The notes: generated by a model not told the origin, from the letters alone. Positions 17,148 to 25,703 are shown, numbered from the stretch's first letter. The stretch: 64,000 nt of DNA from Haloarcula halophila (GCF_029278565.1 NZ_CP119559.1:310001-374000); one strand, 5' to 3'. Numbers and translations: made by a program.

Positions 17148-19028
17148 CTACGTCAGTTGTCCGATCGCCCAAATCACCCCCACCAGGCCAGCTAATAGGA
17201 TAATTGTCGAATTGGCGCTTCCACTCAGGCCAGGGATGAACGAACCACCGCCACCGAGTCGGTTGTTCTCCCATGCTTCGGCTTCGGCTCTATCGGTGCT
17301 AACCCGGTCGAGAACGTCCTTGTACCCGTCGATACTGGTCGTCTGGTAGTCGACTGGCTCTTTCGTCGTGAAGTTCTTGACCGTCTCGCCGTCCGTCGTC
17401 TCGATGCGGTCCAGCGTGAGGTTCGCGTAATCGTCGTCCAGGGCGACTGTTCCGTTCGGAGTGGCGAGGTACTGCGTCCCGCTGACGTTCGACAGGTCGT
17501 AGGTGCCGTTTACCTCCCACTGGCCCGAATCAGGGTTCGAGGGCGAGAAAATCACGCCCTCCCGCTGCACGGTCGTTCCGTCAGGACGGACCAGCGTCAC
17601 GTTGTGGCTCCCCGTCTGATCCAGCGCCTCAGGGCCGTATGCCCCGATACTCGACAGTTGGACCGCATTGAACGCATCCGTCTGGTTGCCTCCCATGCGG
17701 GCAGCAGCGTAGGGGTCGATCAGGTCGGAGTTGTTGATCTCTCCCTTCTGATAGCCGCTGTACGTGTTATTCACCAGAGTGTCCATCTCGCTTTGCACCT
17801 GCTGGTTCTGACTCTCGATGTCGGCATTTAGCCGCGCGAACACTTCTGGTTCGTGGACAACGATTTCGTCGTAATTGGAGGGGTCTGGCGGCCTTACAGC
17901 CAACTCTCCCCCATCCGGGGCACTACTGCCGATCTGTTCTTGACTGTTTGCTGGATTTTCGAGGCTGAGCGTTTCGACGCCATACTCAGAGCCGACCGAT
18001 CCACCGTCGTAATCGACGAACCCCACCGTATAGCCGGTGTAGTTGGCAGTATCACCATTAACGAGGGTGAGTGATTGAGTCGTACCAATGCTCTTTAACT
18101 CGTACTGATATGTGGTCGTACCTTCATAGGTGTGATTTTGAGCATGGACGAAATTCACAGAACTGCTCTGGTGGTAATCGTAACTTGTGATTCCAGATTC
18201 GTTTTCAGCGATGTTCTGTAAATGACGGAAGGTAAGAATTGATTTCTCCCACGCAGAAATGAGGTTCTTCTGTTTCACCGCGTAGTAGTCCGCTACTGCG
18301 GATTTTGCCTCAGTTCGAGCCGCTGCTTTGCTGCTGCCATTGTTCAGCGAACGGATATACGCATTTTTACCGACTATGCGGGCGGTGTTCGCGGTATCAT
18401 TGAGGTAATTATCCAGCGTGGTCTGGAAGTTGTCCGTCCCTGCGGCACTGGTCTGTGCAGATTGATACAGGTCGAGTTTGACCTGGGTTGCGTCCGTCGC
18501 GTCGTCTCCCACGATCTCGCCAGGATCGGCCACGGACCCGCTACAGTCGAGATTCGGATATGGGCCGATAGCGTTGCCGATACCGTCGTTTAGGTCACAC
18601 TGGGTATCAGCGTCCCCGCCAGTCGAGCCGACAACGGTAGCGCCGAAGTTCACGGGGCTGATTCCCTGCCGTCCTTTGGCAGTCGCGCCACTCACGCCCC
18701 CGTTTTCGCTGGTTAGCGTCACCGAGACACTATCATATACTTGGGTCCCTTCGAGGAAGAGCTTGTCCGAGTTGACAGTCGAAGCGTCGTACTTCTGTCT
18801 CGTGATTAGGACATCTTCCTCGCCCCGAAACTCAGCGGTGAACTGTCCCGTGACGTTGGAGGTGTCCACGACTACAGCCTCGGGAGTTCCATCGACTGTG
18901 AGCGTTACCTGGGACGCCGACTGTGCAGATGCGATCCCGACGAACCCGACACTAGCCACGGTCGAGGAAACAACGAGGAGCCCGACGAGAACCGAGAACG
19001 CTGTGTGACTATGACCGCGCAGGCTCAC
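17148..19028 (-). CDS. Putative envelope spike protein (pleolipovirus VP4-like)
   Basis: A 626-aa secreted, membrane-anchored protein. I chose GTG 19028 because it overlaps the previous stop (GTGA) like other junctions here; the frame extends to 19064. The signal peptide (AFSVLVGLLVVSSTVASVGF ending ASAQS) is followed by a large Ser/Thr/Asn-rich ectodomain with one Cys pair region (TQCDLNDGIG ... NLDCSG). A single C-terminal TM helix (STIILLAGLVGVIWAIGQL) ends the protein. Size, topology and position between tiny membrane proteins and the ATPase module fit the receptor-binding/fusion spike. An S-layer-like host protein is less likely in this context. Confidence 0.65.
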   Translation of the reverse strand: MSLRGHSHTAFSVLVGLLVVSSTVASVGFVGIASAQSASQVTLTVDGTPEAVVVDTSNVTGQFTAEFRGEEDVLITRQKYDASTVNSDKLFLEGTQVYDSVSVTLTSENGGVSGATAKGRQGISPVNFGATVVGSTGGDADTQCDLNDGIGNAIGPYPNLDCSGSVADPGEIVGDDATDATQVKLDLYQSAQTSAAGTDNFQTTLDNYLNDTANTARIVGKNAYIRSLNNGSSKAAARTEAKSAVADYYAVKQKNLISAWEKSILTFRHLQNIAENESGITSYDYHQSSSVNFVHAQNHTYEGTTTYQYELKSIGTTQSLTLVNGDTANYTGYTVGFVDYDGGSVGSEYGVETLSLENPANSQEQIGSSAPDGGELAVRPPDPSNYDEIVVHEPEVFARLNADIESQNQQVQSEMDTLVNNTYSGYQKGEINNSDLIDPYAAARMGGNQTDAFNAVQLSSIGAYGPEALDQTGSHNVTLVRPDGTTVQREGVIFSPSNPDSGQWEVNGTYDLSNVSGTQYLATPNGTVALDDDYANLTLDRIETTDGETVKNFTTKEPVDYQTTSIDGYKDVLDRVSTDRAEAEAWENNRLGGGGSFIPGLSGSANSTIILLAGLVGVIWAIGQLT

Positions 19029-19249
19029 TGTTTGGCCCCCTCTACCTCGTCGTTTCCGACCCACGCCTCTGCCTCTTTGTGTCGAGAGTGAACCGAATGA
19101 GCGACGTAAGCCGTCCCCAGGAATGGGAGAAGACTCACCGGCTCACCCGGCGAAATAACCCACAACGCCGCCACCGACGTGATGCTGATTTGCGCTGTCA
19201 GCACCTCAAAGGGCTTTATTGTGGCTTCGAGGCTATCCAGTCGGAACAT
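19025..19249 (-). CDS. Small virion-module membrane protein
   Basis: A 74-aa protein with hydrophobic segments (LTAQISITSVAALWVI; SLLPFLGTAYVAHSV) and a charged tail. It is coupled to the spike-like gene by GTGA overlap and lies 1 bp after the DUF378-like gene. Function unknown. Confidence 0.55.
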   Translation of the reverse strand: MFRLDSLEATIKPFEVLTAQISITSVAALWVISPGEPVSLLPFLGTAYVAHSVHSRHKEAEAWVGNDEVEGAKQ

Positions 19250-19250
19250 T

Positions 19251-19457
19251 TTAGCCCTCCATTAGCTCCATGTCTGCGAACTGGTAGAGCGACAGGACGC
19301 CGGACACACCGATCACGACGTACAGCATTCCCGCCGCCGACGGATCGAGCCCCGCCGTATCGGTGAGCAGGTTGGTGTCTGTAAGCTCTACGAGCCCCCA
19401 GTTGAGGGCCGCAATTGCGTTAACGATCCACGTTCCAATGTTGAGGTAATCGTCCAT
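19251..19457 (-). CDS. DUF378-like membrane protein
   Basis: A 68-aa protein with two TM helices. WIVNAIAALNWGLVELTDTN and MLYVVIGVSGVLSLYQFADM match the DUF378 (YuzA-like) pattern (IGalNWGLvgl, then iiYvlvGlaGl). It is encoded in the virion-like operon. It may be a minor envelope protein or a captured host protein. Confidence 0.65.
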   Translation of the reverse strand: MDDYLNIGTWIVNAIAALNWGLVELTDTNLLTDTAGLDPSAAGMLYVVIGVSGVLSLYQFADMELMEG

Positions 19458-19478
19458 GTTGATGTTTCTCCGTTGTGT

Positions 19479-19871
19479 TTAGCCGGTGAACGACAGCGCG
19501 TAGTAACCGCCAGCCTGTACGATCAGTGCCACGAATGCCGGGAAGTCCCCACTCAGGAACTCGTTTAGGACCGGCACGAATGGAGGGGCGAGAATTAGGG
19601 CCACTGTGGCCGTGATAATCCAAATCTCTACCCGCTCCATCGAGCTAATGTCTTGTCGGTTGGTGTAGTACGCATACCCGATAACCGACAGCGAGATCAG
19701 CGTGGCAATGGTGATTGTCGTTGTATCTCCGCCCCCCGTGAACTGAAACACGGTAGAACCGAAGTCGATTCCAAACCACTGCGAATCGATCAACCCGAGC
19801 GAGATCATCGACGCCGCCACGAAAACGGGCGAGATCGCCGCGTCGGGAATGTCGAATCTTCCTGTTGCCAT
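19479..19871 (-). CDS. Small four-helix membrane protein (VP3-like), first gene of virion-like operon
   Basis: A 130-aa protein from ATG 19871 with about four hydrophobic helices (AISPVFVAASMISLGLI; TTITIATLISLSVIGYAYY; VEIWIITATVALILAPPF; FVALIVQAGGYYALSF). Small multi-TM proteins just before the spike are the internal membrane proteins of pleolipoviruses. The long frame to 19943 starts within the promoter. A TATA-like AGTATATCTT lies at 19925-19934. Confidence 0.6.
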   Translation of the reverse strand: MATGRFDIPDAAISPVFVAASMISLGLIDSQWFGIDFGSTVFQFTGGGDTTTITIATLISLSVIGYAYYTNRQDISSMERVEIWIITATVALILAPPFVPVLNEFLSGDFPAFVALIVQAGGYYALSFTG

Positions 19872-19956
19872 TGAACCACCGGCCCGAACTGGACCGATAG
19901 CTTCGATTCCAAAGCGAGAGGGTAAGTATATCTTGTAATGCACAGCGAAAGTGAAA

Positions 19957-19972
19957 TTCGGTAGCTGCCGAA
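19957..19972. promoter_or_regulatory. Palindromic operator candidate between divergent promoters
   Basis: TTCGGTAGCTGCCGAA has perfect outer arms TTCGG/CCGAA and an AGCT centre. It lies between the TATA-like boxes of the minus virion-like operon (19925-19934) and the plus AT-rich gene (about 19993-20003). A provirus repressor could bind here to silence both directions. Confidence 0.45.
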
Positions 19973-20008
19973 ATTAACTTATCAGCTACCCACCAATATA
20001 ATATCACA

Positions 20009-20749
20009 TTGACCAGATCTGATCTAAACCCTGAACTGGAAAGAGAAGGGTTCAGACATGTCGAGGGGATGGCGCAGCGATTTTTACGACTAACAATTGC
20101 TATTCTAGCTTTAGGATTCGTTTTTGCAAAGCCGAGCTGGGTTGAATATATGACGAACGCCTCAACTCCAACTCCAGGATTGACTGCGAACAGAGAGTTG
20201 GGTCAGATTACTAACCTATCTCCGACTATTGTATTGAACAACGGAAATATCCTAAAAGCTCTTGTTGTTCTTGGTTTATGTTCTATTATTATATCGGCCT
20301 TGTTAGCCGCCTCAGTCCTGTTTTTGCCAGAACCAACGGGAATATTCACTTCCGAGAATAAGAAGGCAATTGCGTACTGGAGAGCGAAACACAGGGCTAA
20401 GATTCTGTTGATGAGAGCATACATCTCATCAGGTCTTGGTGTTCTGATGCTAATATTTGCTGCCTCTGGATTTTGGTCATTTTACATAATTGGTGGGATA
20501 AATATACTTTTGTTTGACTTATCGGTCTCGTTGTTCAGTATTGTCGCAACCGTATGGGCCATACAAAAAATAAGAATTTATCCAGAGCTTCAAGATTATC
20601 TTGATGATTTTCAGTCTGTTGAAACGATATTGGAGTACTCGATATATGCTATATCACTGGTAGTCGCTATTTTCTTTTACCGGTACGTGTTCTACAACTC
20701 TCTTAAAGCCCTGTTTGTCTGGTTGACCGTGACTGGTACCTGGTTATGA
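20009..20749 (+). CDS. AT-rich multi-pass membrane protein, unknown
   Basis: A 246-aa frame with about five hydrophobic helices (LRLTIAILALGFVFAK; ALVVLGLCSIIISALLAASV; LGVLMLIFAASGFWSFYIIG; LFDLSVSLFSIVATVWAI; IYAISLVVAIFFYRYVF). The first codon is TTG; ATG 20069 (MAQRFLRL) is the safer start. GC content is far below the surrounding genes, so it is a recent import. It lies alone between the virion-like operon and the integrase and is not a recognised virion component. Superinfection or membrane-effector roles are possible but unproven. Confidence 0.55.
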   Translation: MTRSDLNPELEREGFRHVEGMAQRFLRLTIAILALGFVFAKPSWVEYMTNASTPTPGLTANRELGQITNLSPTIVLNNGNILKALVVLGLCSIIISALLAASVLFLPEPTGIFTSENKKAIAYWRAKHRAKILLMRAYISSGLGVLMLIFAASGFWSFYIIGGINILLFDLSVSLFSIVATVWAIQKIRIYPELQDYLDDFQSVETILEYSIYAISLVVAIFFYRYVFYNSLKALFVWLTVTGTWL

Positions 20750-20885
20750 ATTTTCTCAACCCGATCTGAATGATAATTCCGATAGTGTGGGCTTCCGGTT
20801 CTGTGGATAGACCCGGAAAGAATCGGCCCGATCTACCCCCGAACTCCCCCGTAGGCACCCCAAGATTCTAGGTTATCCTTCCGGT

Positions 20886-21491
20886 ATGCACACTTACCGG
20901 AAAATGAATCTAGAGGAATACGAGAACCAAGACGGTATGAAGGTGTGGCTGTCCGAGGGAGAGGTGGAGCAACTTATCGAGCAATTCGAGGATACCGAGC
21001 GACGGATAGCGATACAGCTAGCCGCTCGGTGTGGGCTCCGGTCGTCCGAGGTATTGAACGTCGCACCGGCCCACGTAGCCGACACAGACGCCGGTACGAT
21101 GCTTCGGGTGTGGGAGTCGGCCAAGACCGACAAGTACCGAGAGACGCCTGTGCCGCCGAATCTGGCAACGACAATCAGAACCGTCGGAGACATTCGAGAC
21201 GAGCCCGCCGACGAGCCCGCCGTCGACGCTACCACCCGGACCCTTCGGAACTGGATAGGAGACGCTACCGACGAACTCGAATCTGTGACAAATGACCCCG
21301 GATGGAGCTACGTCGGGATGCATGACCTACGCCGTACCTGGGCTACGTCGCTCCGATCGGCAGACGTGGACGCTATGGTCGTGTGCGACTGGGGCGGGTG
21401 GGACGATCTCGATACGTTCCTAGACCACTATCGAGGAACCCACAGCCCCGAGGCGCAACGTCGTGAACGCGAGAAAGTCGACTGGCTCTAA
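20886..21491 (+). CDS. Compact tyrosine integrase (catalytic domain only)
   Basis: A 201-aa site-specific recombinase. Residues visible are Arg52 in LAARCGLRSSEVLNVA, a Lys in the beta-hairpin (ESAKTDKYRETPVP), HDLRR (His146, Arg149), the DWGGWDDLDTF segment and Tyr182 in FLDHYRGTHS. The separate N-terminal core-binding domain of XerC/lambda-type integrases is missing. Short integrases of haloarchaeal proviruses (IntSNJ2-type) are a possible match. Its 3' end overlaps the convergent lipoprotein gene by 4 bp, and part of its 3' end recurs broken at 24178-24290. Confidence 0.8.
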   Translation: MHTYRKMNLEEYENQDGMKVWLSEGEVEQLIEQFEDTERRIAIQLAARCGLRSSEVLNVAPAHVADTDAGTMLRVWESAKTDKYRETPVPPNLATTIRTVGDIRDEPADEPAVDATTRTLRNWIGDATDELESVTNDPGWSYVGMHDLRRTWATSLRSADVDAMVVCDWGGWDDLDTFLDHYRGTHSPEAQRREREKVDWL

Positions 21492-22657
21492 TCCGGACTC
21501 TGCATATCGCTTTCACTCAGGTCTACCACCGTCCCATCAGATACTACCCCACTGCGGAGCCTGACCGGCGTTCCTTCGGGTGGGTCAAGAGTGAATTTTA
21601 CCTCTTTCCTCCCGGTGGGACCAACTGTCGACACCGATTTTCGCTTCTGAGCGACTATCTCCCCTCCCTCCGTCTCAAGCTCTACCTGCACCTCGGCGCT
21701 GGTCGCGGGGCGAGTTCCGAAGTTGAAGACTGCTACCAGCGTCTCAAACTTTCCATTCGACAACGGCCCGGTAAGCCATTGCTGGGACAGAGACGGATAC
21801 TTGTTCACCGGGAGAAGATTCGCCTGTGCCCCCTGTTGCTTCACGTCATCCGGTACCTCTCCGACCCGCCAGCCGGAGCCGGTCGTCTCGACGTAGTAGT
21901 ACTTGTTTCCGTTCTTCGTGTAGTAGGCCCCCGGAATCTCGTCGTTACCCTTGACTCCGACGGCCATGTGCTTCGCCTGTGGCAACTCGATGAGGATGCT
22001 CCCGTAGCCGAGCTTGTTGAACACCTCCGCCAGCAGGATCGCGGTATCCTCGCAGTCGCCGCCTCGATCGTACAGCGTTTCGAGGGGGTACTTCGGGTAT
22101 TCGTTGTACCCCGTCGCCGGCTTGTCCTGGGTGTATTCCATCCCCTGAACCCACGCAATCGCGTGGTCGATCATCTGCCGGTCGGTCATGTCATTCCGAT
22201 CCCGGTAGGCTTCGAGGGAGTTTGTGATACCGGAAATCGCGTTCTTATCAAACGTATCGGAGGTGTAGGCTCCGTAGTTCCCGGTCCGAACCCGCCCTTG
22301 GTAGTAGTCGTATAGCTGCTCGGCGAACCTGATGGTAAACTCGGTTCGCATCCGGCCGATGGACTGCGTGAACTTCCGCGTTACCGGGCTTGTGTCTTCG
22401 AGCCTCGGGACGGTCCGCCCTTCGAGCCCGAACATATGCTCGGGAGGCTTCGGTGGGGGCGTTCGTGTCTCTGTGGGTGTGTCGGTCGACTTCTCCGTCT
22501 GGGTTGCTGTTGGCGTCTCGGTTCGTGTCGCTGTTGGTGTCTGCGTGTCCCTCTGTTCCGTTGGAGTACTGTCGGACTCACTGAGGCTTCCAATACATCC
22601 GGCGGAGGAGGCCGCGATTCCAGCGGAGAGCGCGGAGACAAATTCCCGTCTCTGCAT
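21488..22657 (-). CDS. Transglutaminase-like lipoprotein
   Basis: A 389-aa secreted lipoprotein from ATG 22657. The leader MQRREFVSALSAGIAASSAGC is Tat-type with a lipobox. A Thr/Pro-rich spacer with repeated TPT/TET units follows, then a transglutaminase-like cysteine-peptidase domain with Cys in YDRGGDCEDTAILLAEVFNK, His in QAKHMAVGVKGN and the third-residue region YYYVETTGSGWR. The C-terminus is a beta domain (TLVAVFNFGTRPATSAEVQV). It probably cleaves or crosslinks cell-surface proteins. It is part of the cargo block between two integrase 3' ends. Confidence 0.8.
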   Translation of the reverse strand: MQRREFVSALSAGIAASSAGCIGSLSESDSTPTEQRDTQTPTATRTETPTATQTEKSTDTPTETRTPPPKPPEHMFGLEGRTVPRLEDTSPVTRKFTQSIGRMRTEFTIRFAEQLYDYYQGRVRTGNYGAYTSDTFDKNAISGITNSLEAYRDRNDMTDRQMIDHAIAWVQGMEYTQDKPATGYNEYPKYPLETLYDRGGDCEDTAILLAEVFNKLGYGSILIELPQAKHMAVGVKGNDEIPGAYYTKNGNKYYYVETTGSGWRVGEVPDDVKQQGAQANLLPVNKYPSLSQQWLTGPLSNGKFETLVAVFNFGTRPATSAEVQVELETEGGEIVAQKRKSVSTVGPTGRKEVKFTLDPPEGTPVRLRSGVVSDGTVVDLSESDMQSPD

Positions 22658-22843
22658 TAGTAGGTAGTCCGTAAGTTGCAGCCAACTTGAAGATACTTGA
22701 TTTCCACCCCGGCAGACGCTTTCGAACCGTTGCACACCAACACAACTCAGGGAAAATACTGGGTTGGTTTACCCGGGGGGAGTATTTCTTGAGCTTGACC
22801 AGTAGGGATTTACCGATAGCTGTTATAATCTATAACACGAACC

Positions 22844-23695
22844 ATGTCCTCGGCTGGGAAGGACCCTAACGGTCAGAGCCCGATTTCCCATGTCAATAGC
22901 CAATGGTCTGAGATCATTGGCCTTATCGAAGGTTTCTCCTCTGCTTTCGGCTTTCCCTCAATCATTGATCTCTATAAGAATGTCCAGGACCTGCCCGTGG
23001 ACGAGCGCTTTACTGACGCTAGATCGGTTTACGAGCAGTTATTTGGGTTGGAGGATATTGACGACGCTGGGGTAGAAGATCTACCAGCGGGACTTACTGA
23101 CACCCTTCCTTCAGAAACCTCTGAGAAAGAGGAGTTGGCAAAGTCTGTGTTCCTGTTCCTGGGGTCGCAGCTCCGTGAGATGAAAGAGAGTATCATTCTG
23201 AAGGCGTTGAGCGATCGGGAGCACGAACGCCAGTATCTGATTTTCCTAGCGTATCTCGATGACCTCCTTGAGCAGGTTGACGAAATTTTCCAGGGCCTCT
23301 CCGGAGAAGAGATTTCTAACAAAACGGGCCTGCTCTCGGAATTCCTGGCACTTAGCAGCCATTTCATGTTGATCAGCGCTGGCGAAGAGCAAGAGCTTGG
23401 CGAAGAATTTGTTCGGGACATTTACAGAGCCCGATATTACAGATCGCTCCGCCGAGGGACTGACCCGGAGAACGATCCAGAAGAACTAGAATTCGATGAC
23501 ATGACCAGGCGCTTAGAAATGAAGGCAGCGGTATTGATCTATGAAGAGCAGGATATCTCGATCAGTCGCGGTGCCGAACTTGCGCACCTCCCTCTTGAGG
23601 AGTTCGAGAGTTTGCTAGAAGAGCATGGAGTCAGCCCGAACTATGGCCCCGAGAACCGCGAAGAGTTGAATGACGGCCCAACCCTGACAAAGTAG
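22844..23695 (+). CDS. Putative antitoxin with UPF0175-like C-terminus and long helical N-terminus
   Basis: A 283-aa cytoplasmic protein. Residues about 222-265 (RRLEMKAAVLIYEEQDISIS, then LAHLPLEEFESLLEEHGV) match the helix-turn-helix pattern of UPF0175 antitoxins. The first 215 residues are helical and of unknown family; normal UPF0175 proteins are about 80-100 aa. The promoter has TATA-like TTATAATC about 20 bp upstream. A PIN-domain gene starts 13 bp after its stop, the usual antitoxin-toxin order. Confidence 0.65.
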   Translation: MSSAGKDPNGQSPISHVNSQWSEIIGLIEGFSSAFGFPSIIDLYKNVQDLPVDERFTDARSVYEQLFGLEDIDDAGVEDLPAGLTDTLPSETSEKEELAKSVFLFLGSQLREMKESIILKALSDREHERQYLIFLAYLDDLLEQVDEIFQGLSGEEISNKTGLLSEFLALSSHFMLISAGEEQELGEEFVRDIYRARYYRSLRRGTDPENDPEELEFDDMTRRLEMKAAVLIYEEQDISISRGAELAHLPLEEFESLLEEHGVSPNYGPENREELNDGPTLTK

Positions 23696-23708
23696 ACGCG
23701 CCACACAG

Positions 23709-24173
23709 ATGGATACGCTGGTTCCTGACGCAAACGTTCTGATAGCCTTCTATAAGGTAGACTGGTTCGATTCAATCGCCTTCTGGCGGCCAGAGTACGA
23801 TATCGAAATTCCCCAAGCAGTGTGGGACGACGAGTTTGCAGCTACCAGAGAAGTGTCCCGGCCAGAGTGGATCGAATTAGTAGAAGTGGAGTCCGCTCAG
23901 GGGGAGGATCGAAGCAACCTCAGTGTATACGACTGGAAGTGTCTTGAACACGCTGAACAGCATGATGGAATTCTCATCACCAGAGACAAGCCGCTCAAGG
24001 AGATGGCAGAGAACCTTGATGTAGATGTTATGTGGTCGGCAAAGTTTCTAATGACGACATTTGAAGGGTGTGGAATCAAGGAGAACGACTATCGAAACAA
24101 TTTAGATCCATACCTCGAAGACGCTTATCTTCCCCCTGTAGTCCATCAGGAATTACATGATGCAGAAAAGTGA
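23709..24173 (+). CDS. PIN-domain protein (toxin-like nuclease)
   Basis: A 154-aa PIN nuclease. Acidic residues in order are Asp7 in LVPDANVLIAFYK, Glu42 in WDDEFAATREV, Asp75 in VYDWKCLEHAEQHDGILITR and Asp93 in ITRDKPLKEMAENL, the usual metal site of PIN RNases. It is the downstream partner of a UPF0175-like protein, so it probably acts as a ribonuclease toxin. The pair is carried inside the provirus next to an integrase remnant and may stabilise it. Confidence 0.8.
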   Translation: MDTLVPDANVLIAFYKVDWFDSIAFWRPEYDIEIPQAVWDDEFAATREVSRPEWIELVEVESAQGEDRSNLSVYDWKCLEHAEQHDGILITRDKPLKEMAENLDVDVMWSAKFLMTTFEGCGIKENDYRNNLDPYLEDAYLPPVVHQELHDAEK

Positions 24174-24177
24174 CACC

Positions 24178-24290
24178 TGATGGAGCTACGTCGGAACGCT
24201 ATGGTAGTGTGCGACTGGGGCAGGTAGGACGATTTACAGAAGATCTCGAACCACTCTCGAGGAACCCACAGCCCTACCCCGGCAAAGAGA
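24178..24290 (+). pseudogene. Remnant of integrase 3' end
   Basis: The sequence GATGGAGCTACGTCGG, then GCTATGGTAGTGTGCGACTG, and CTCGAGGAACCCACAGCCC repeats the intact integrase (21300-21455) with internal deletions and substitutions. The HxxR codons are lost. It begins 5 bp after the PIN gene. Confidence 0.8.
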
Positions 24291-24309
24291 GCAGGAGAAA
24301 TCCAAGCGG

Positions 24310-25581
24310 TTATGAGGTATACTCAATACGGACCTCATCAGAGAGCAAAAGGCTCCTAATGTCCTCTTGCCCAACCTCATTTTTCCTATAATCGACCAAT
24401 ATTCTGAACAACGTTTCTGTTGCTAGCACTTTGTACCCCCTCTGGTCCATGTATTGTTCTACGTGATTATGGAGAAATTCGTCCCTATCTTCTGGGTCTT
24501 CACGTCTGAACGGGTTGATTACTAGCAGACCAGTGTAGTCTCTCTCTGGATCATCGTATACGAGTTCCTCAACCCAATCGTCCAGTTGGCGTGCTTTTTC
24601 TTTCTTTGCGCCGCCTGTTGTGCCGGTCGTTTCGAGGACTATATTTTGACTGTCTAATTCAACTAAGCCGTCTCTCCCGTGTGGTTGCTCGCCTTCTACA
24701 TCGAATCCGAATTCTCGAAACACTTTGGGTACCAGATCCTCCAGCTCTTTATCACCACCATATAGGAGGAGTTTGTATTCTTTCAGATCTTCTAGTCTCT
24801 CGTTCGCTTGCTTAAGACTCGATTCTAATTCAGCTATCTCTTGTTTTATTGACTCTATTTCTGATTTTGTCGTTGATTCATCCGGCAATTCATATTTTGA
24901 TGTCCAGTCTGGAGAATTTTCGACTTCACTGGTGCTACCTTCCTCAAAAATATGCGTCAAGATATTTTGTATCAAGTCTCTGTACTCCCAATTTGACAGA
25001 TGAGGTATCAAGTAAATCTTTCCAGGATTCGCTATACTGGGGCAGATTTTCACTGCAACAGAGCGCTCAAACTCGTTTTCAACGATGGAGGAAGCGCGTA
25101 AATTAGTGCTTCCTAAGGACAGACGTTCCTGTGAAGCAAAGTGTAAAAACCATTCAAACTCATTTCCATTGAAATACCAGTCCCAATCAGAGTCTATTGA
25201 GTCTGGGTTGATTGACTTACCGTACTCTACTGTTATATCTAGTCCCGAAGGTAACCATGCAAAGTAGTTCTTTGACAATGTTCTCCCGTATGGGTTCGTG
25301 TCATAGGGTCGTTTAATGTGCCTTGGGAGTGTCGCAATAAAGTTCGTCCCAGTTTCAATTGCTTTCCTTACTTGAGATTTTTCTGGGAAATTGACTTCCT
25401 TGATATAGTCATGCTCAGTGAGAAGGTCGGCTTCAGAAACCCTGAACGCCGCGTCTAACGTAGAGATGTCCATAAATACATATTTATAGTCTTTGATATT
25501 TGGGTTGGCCGACCAATTACAGTTTCTATCAGCAAACTCTAAATCATGACCAATAGACAGTGCCTTGGGCATAAATAGCAT
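24310..25581 (-). CDS. PD-(D/E)XK-like nuclease with unknown N-terminus (defence candidate)
   Basis: A 423-aa protein from ATG 25581; an in-frame TTG at 25611 is less likely. Residues 1-225 are an unrecognised alpha/beta region. A coiled coil follows (about 238-272, SEIESIKQEIAELESSLKQA). Residues 275-400 resemble a restriction-endonuclease fold: ELEDLVPKVFREFGFDVEGE, then HGRDGLVELD, NIVLETTGTTGG, KARQLDDWVEE and LLVINPFRREDPEDR. The usual E-x-K reads E-T-T, so catalysis is uncertain. Strongly AT-rich against neighbours, indicating transfer. Such Mrr-like domains occur in nucleic-acid-targeting defence proteins. No partner gene is adjacent. Confidence 0.6.
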   Translation of the reverse strand: MLFMPKALSIGHDLEFADRNCNWSANPNIKDYKYVFMDISTLDAAFRVSEADLLTEHDYIKEVNFPEKSQVRKAIETGTNFIATLPRHIKRPYDTNPYGRTLSKNYFAWLPSGLDITVEYGKSINPDSIDSDWDWYFNGNEFEWFLHFASQERLSLGSTNLRASSIVENEFERSVAVKICPSIANPGKIYLIPHLSNWEYRDLIQNILTHIFEEGSTSEVENSPDWTSKYELPDESTTKSEIESIKQEIAELESSLKQANERLEDLKEYKLLLYGGDKELEDLVPKVFREFGFDVEGEQPHGRDGLVELDSQNIVLETTGTTGGAKKEKARQLDDWVEELVYDDPERDYTGLLVINPFRREDPEDRDEFLHNHVEQYMDQRGYKVLATETLFRILVDYRKNEVGQEDIRSLLLSDEVRIEYTS

Positions 25582-25703
25582 ACAGTTGGGATGCTGTATG
25601 AATGTTGTCAAATACGCCCATACTATAGTTTGTGATAACCGAGGATCCGGTGAATTTCTGTTTGATATTATCGGCTTTCACTCTCAGGCGATCAGTGGTA
25701 GAG

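Noticed and set aside
17040-17160. Possible complete tRNA on the minus strand around the TTCGATC hairpin
   Set aside because: Only a T-arm-like hairpin and partial acceptor complement are present; no D-arm or anticodon arm can be placed in the 5' sequence.
21779-22315. 178-aa plus-strand ORF opposite the transglutaminase-like gene
   Set aside because: It is the antisense shadow of a gene with clear catalytic motifs; its Val/Leu/Arg-rich composition is the usual mirror of haloarchaeal coding DNA.
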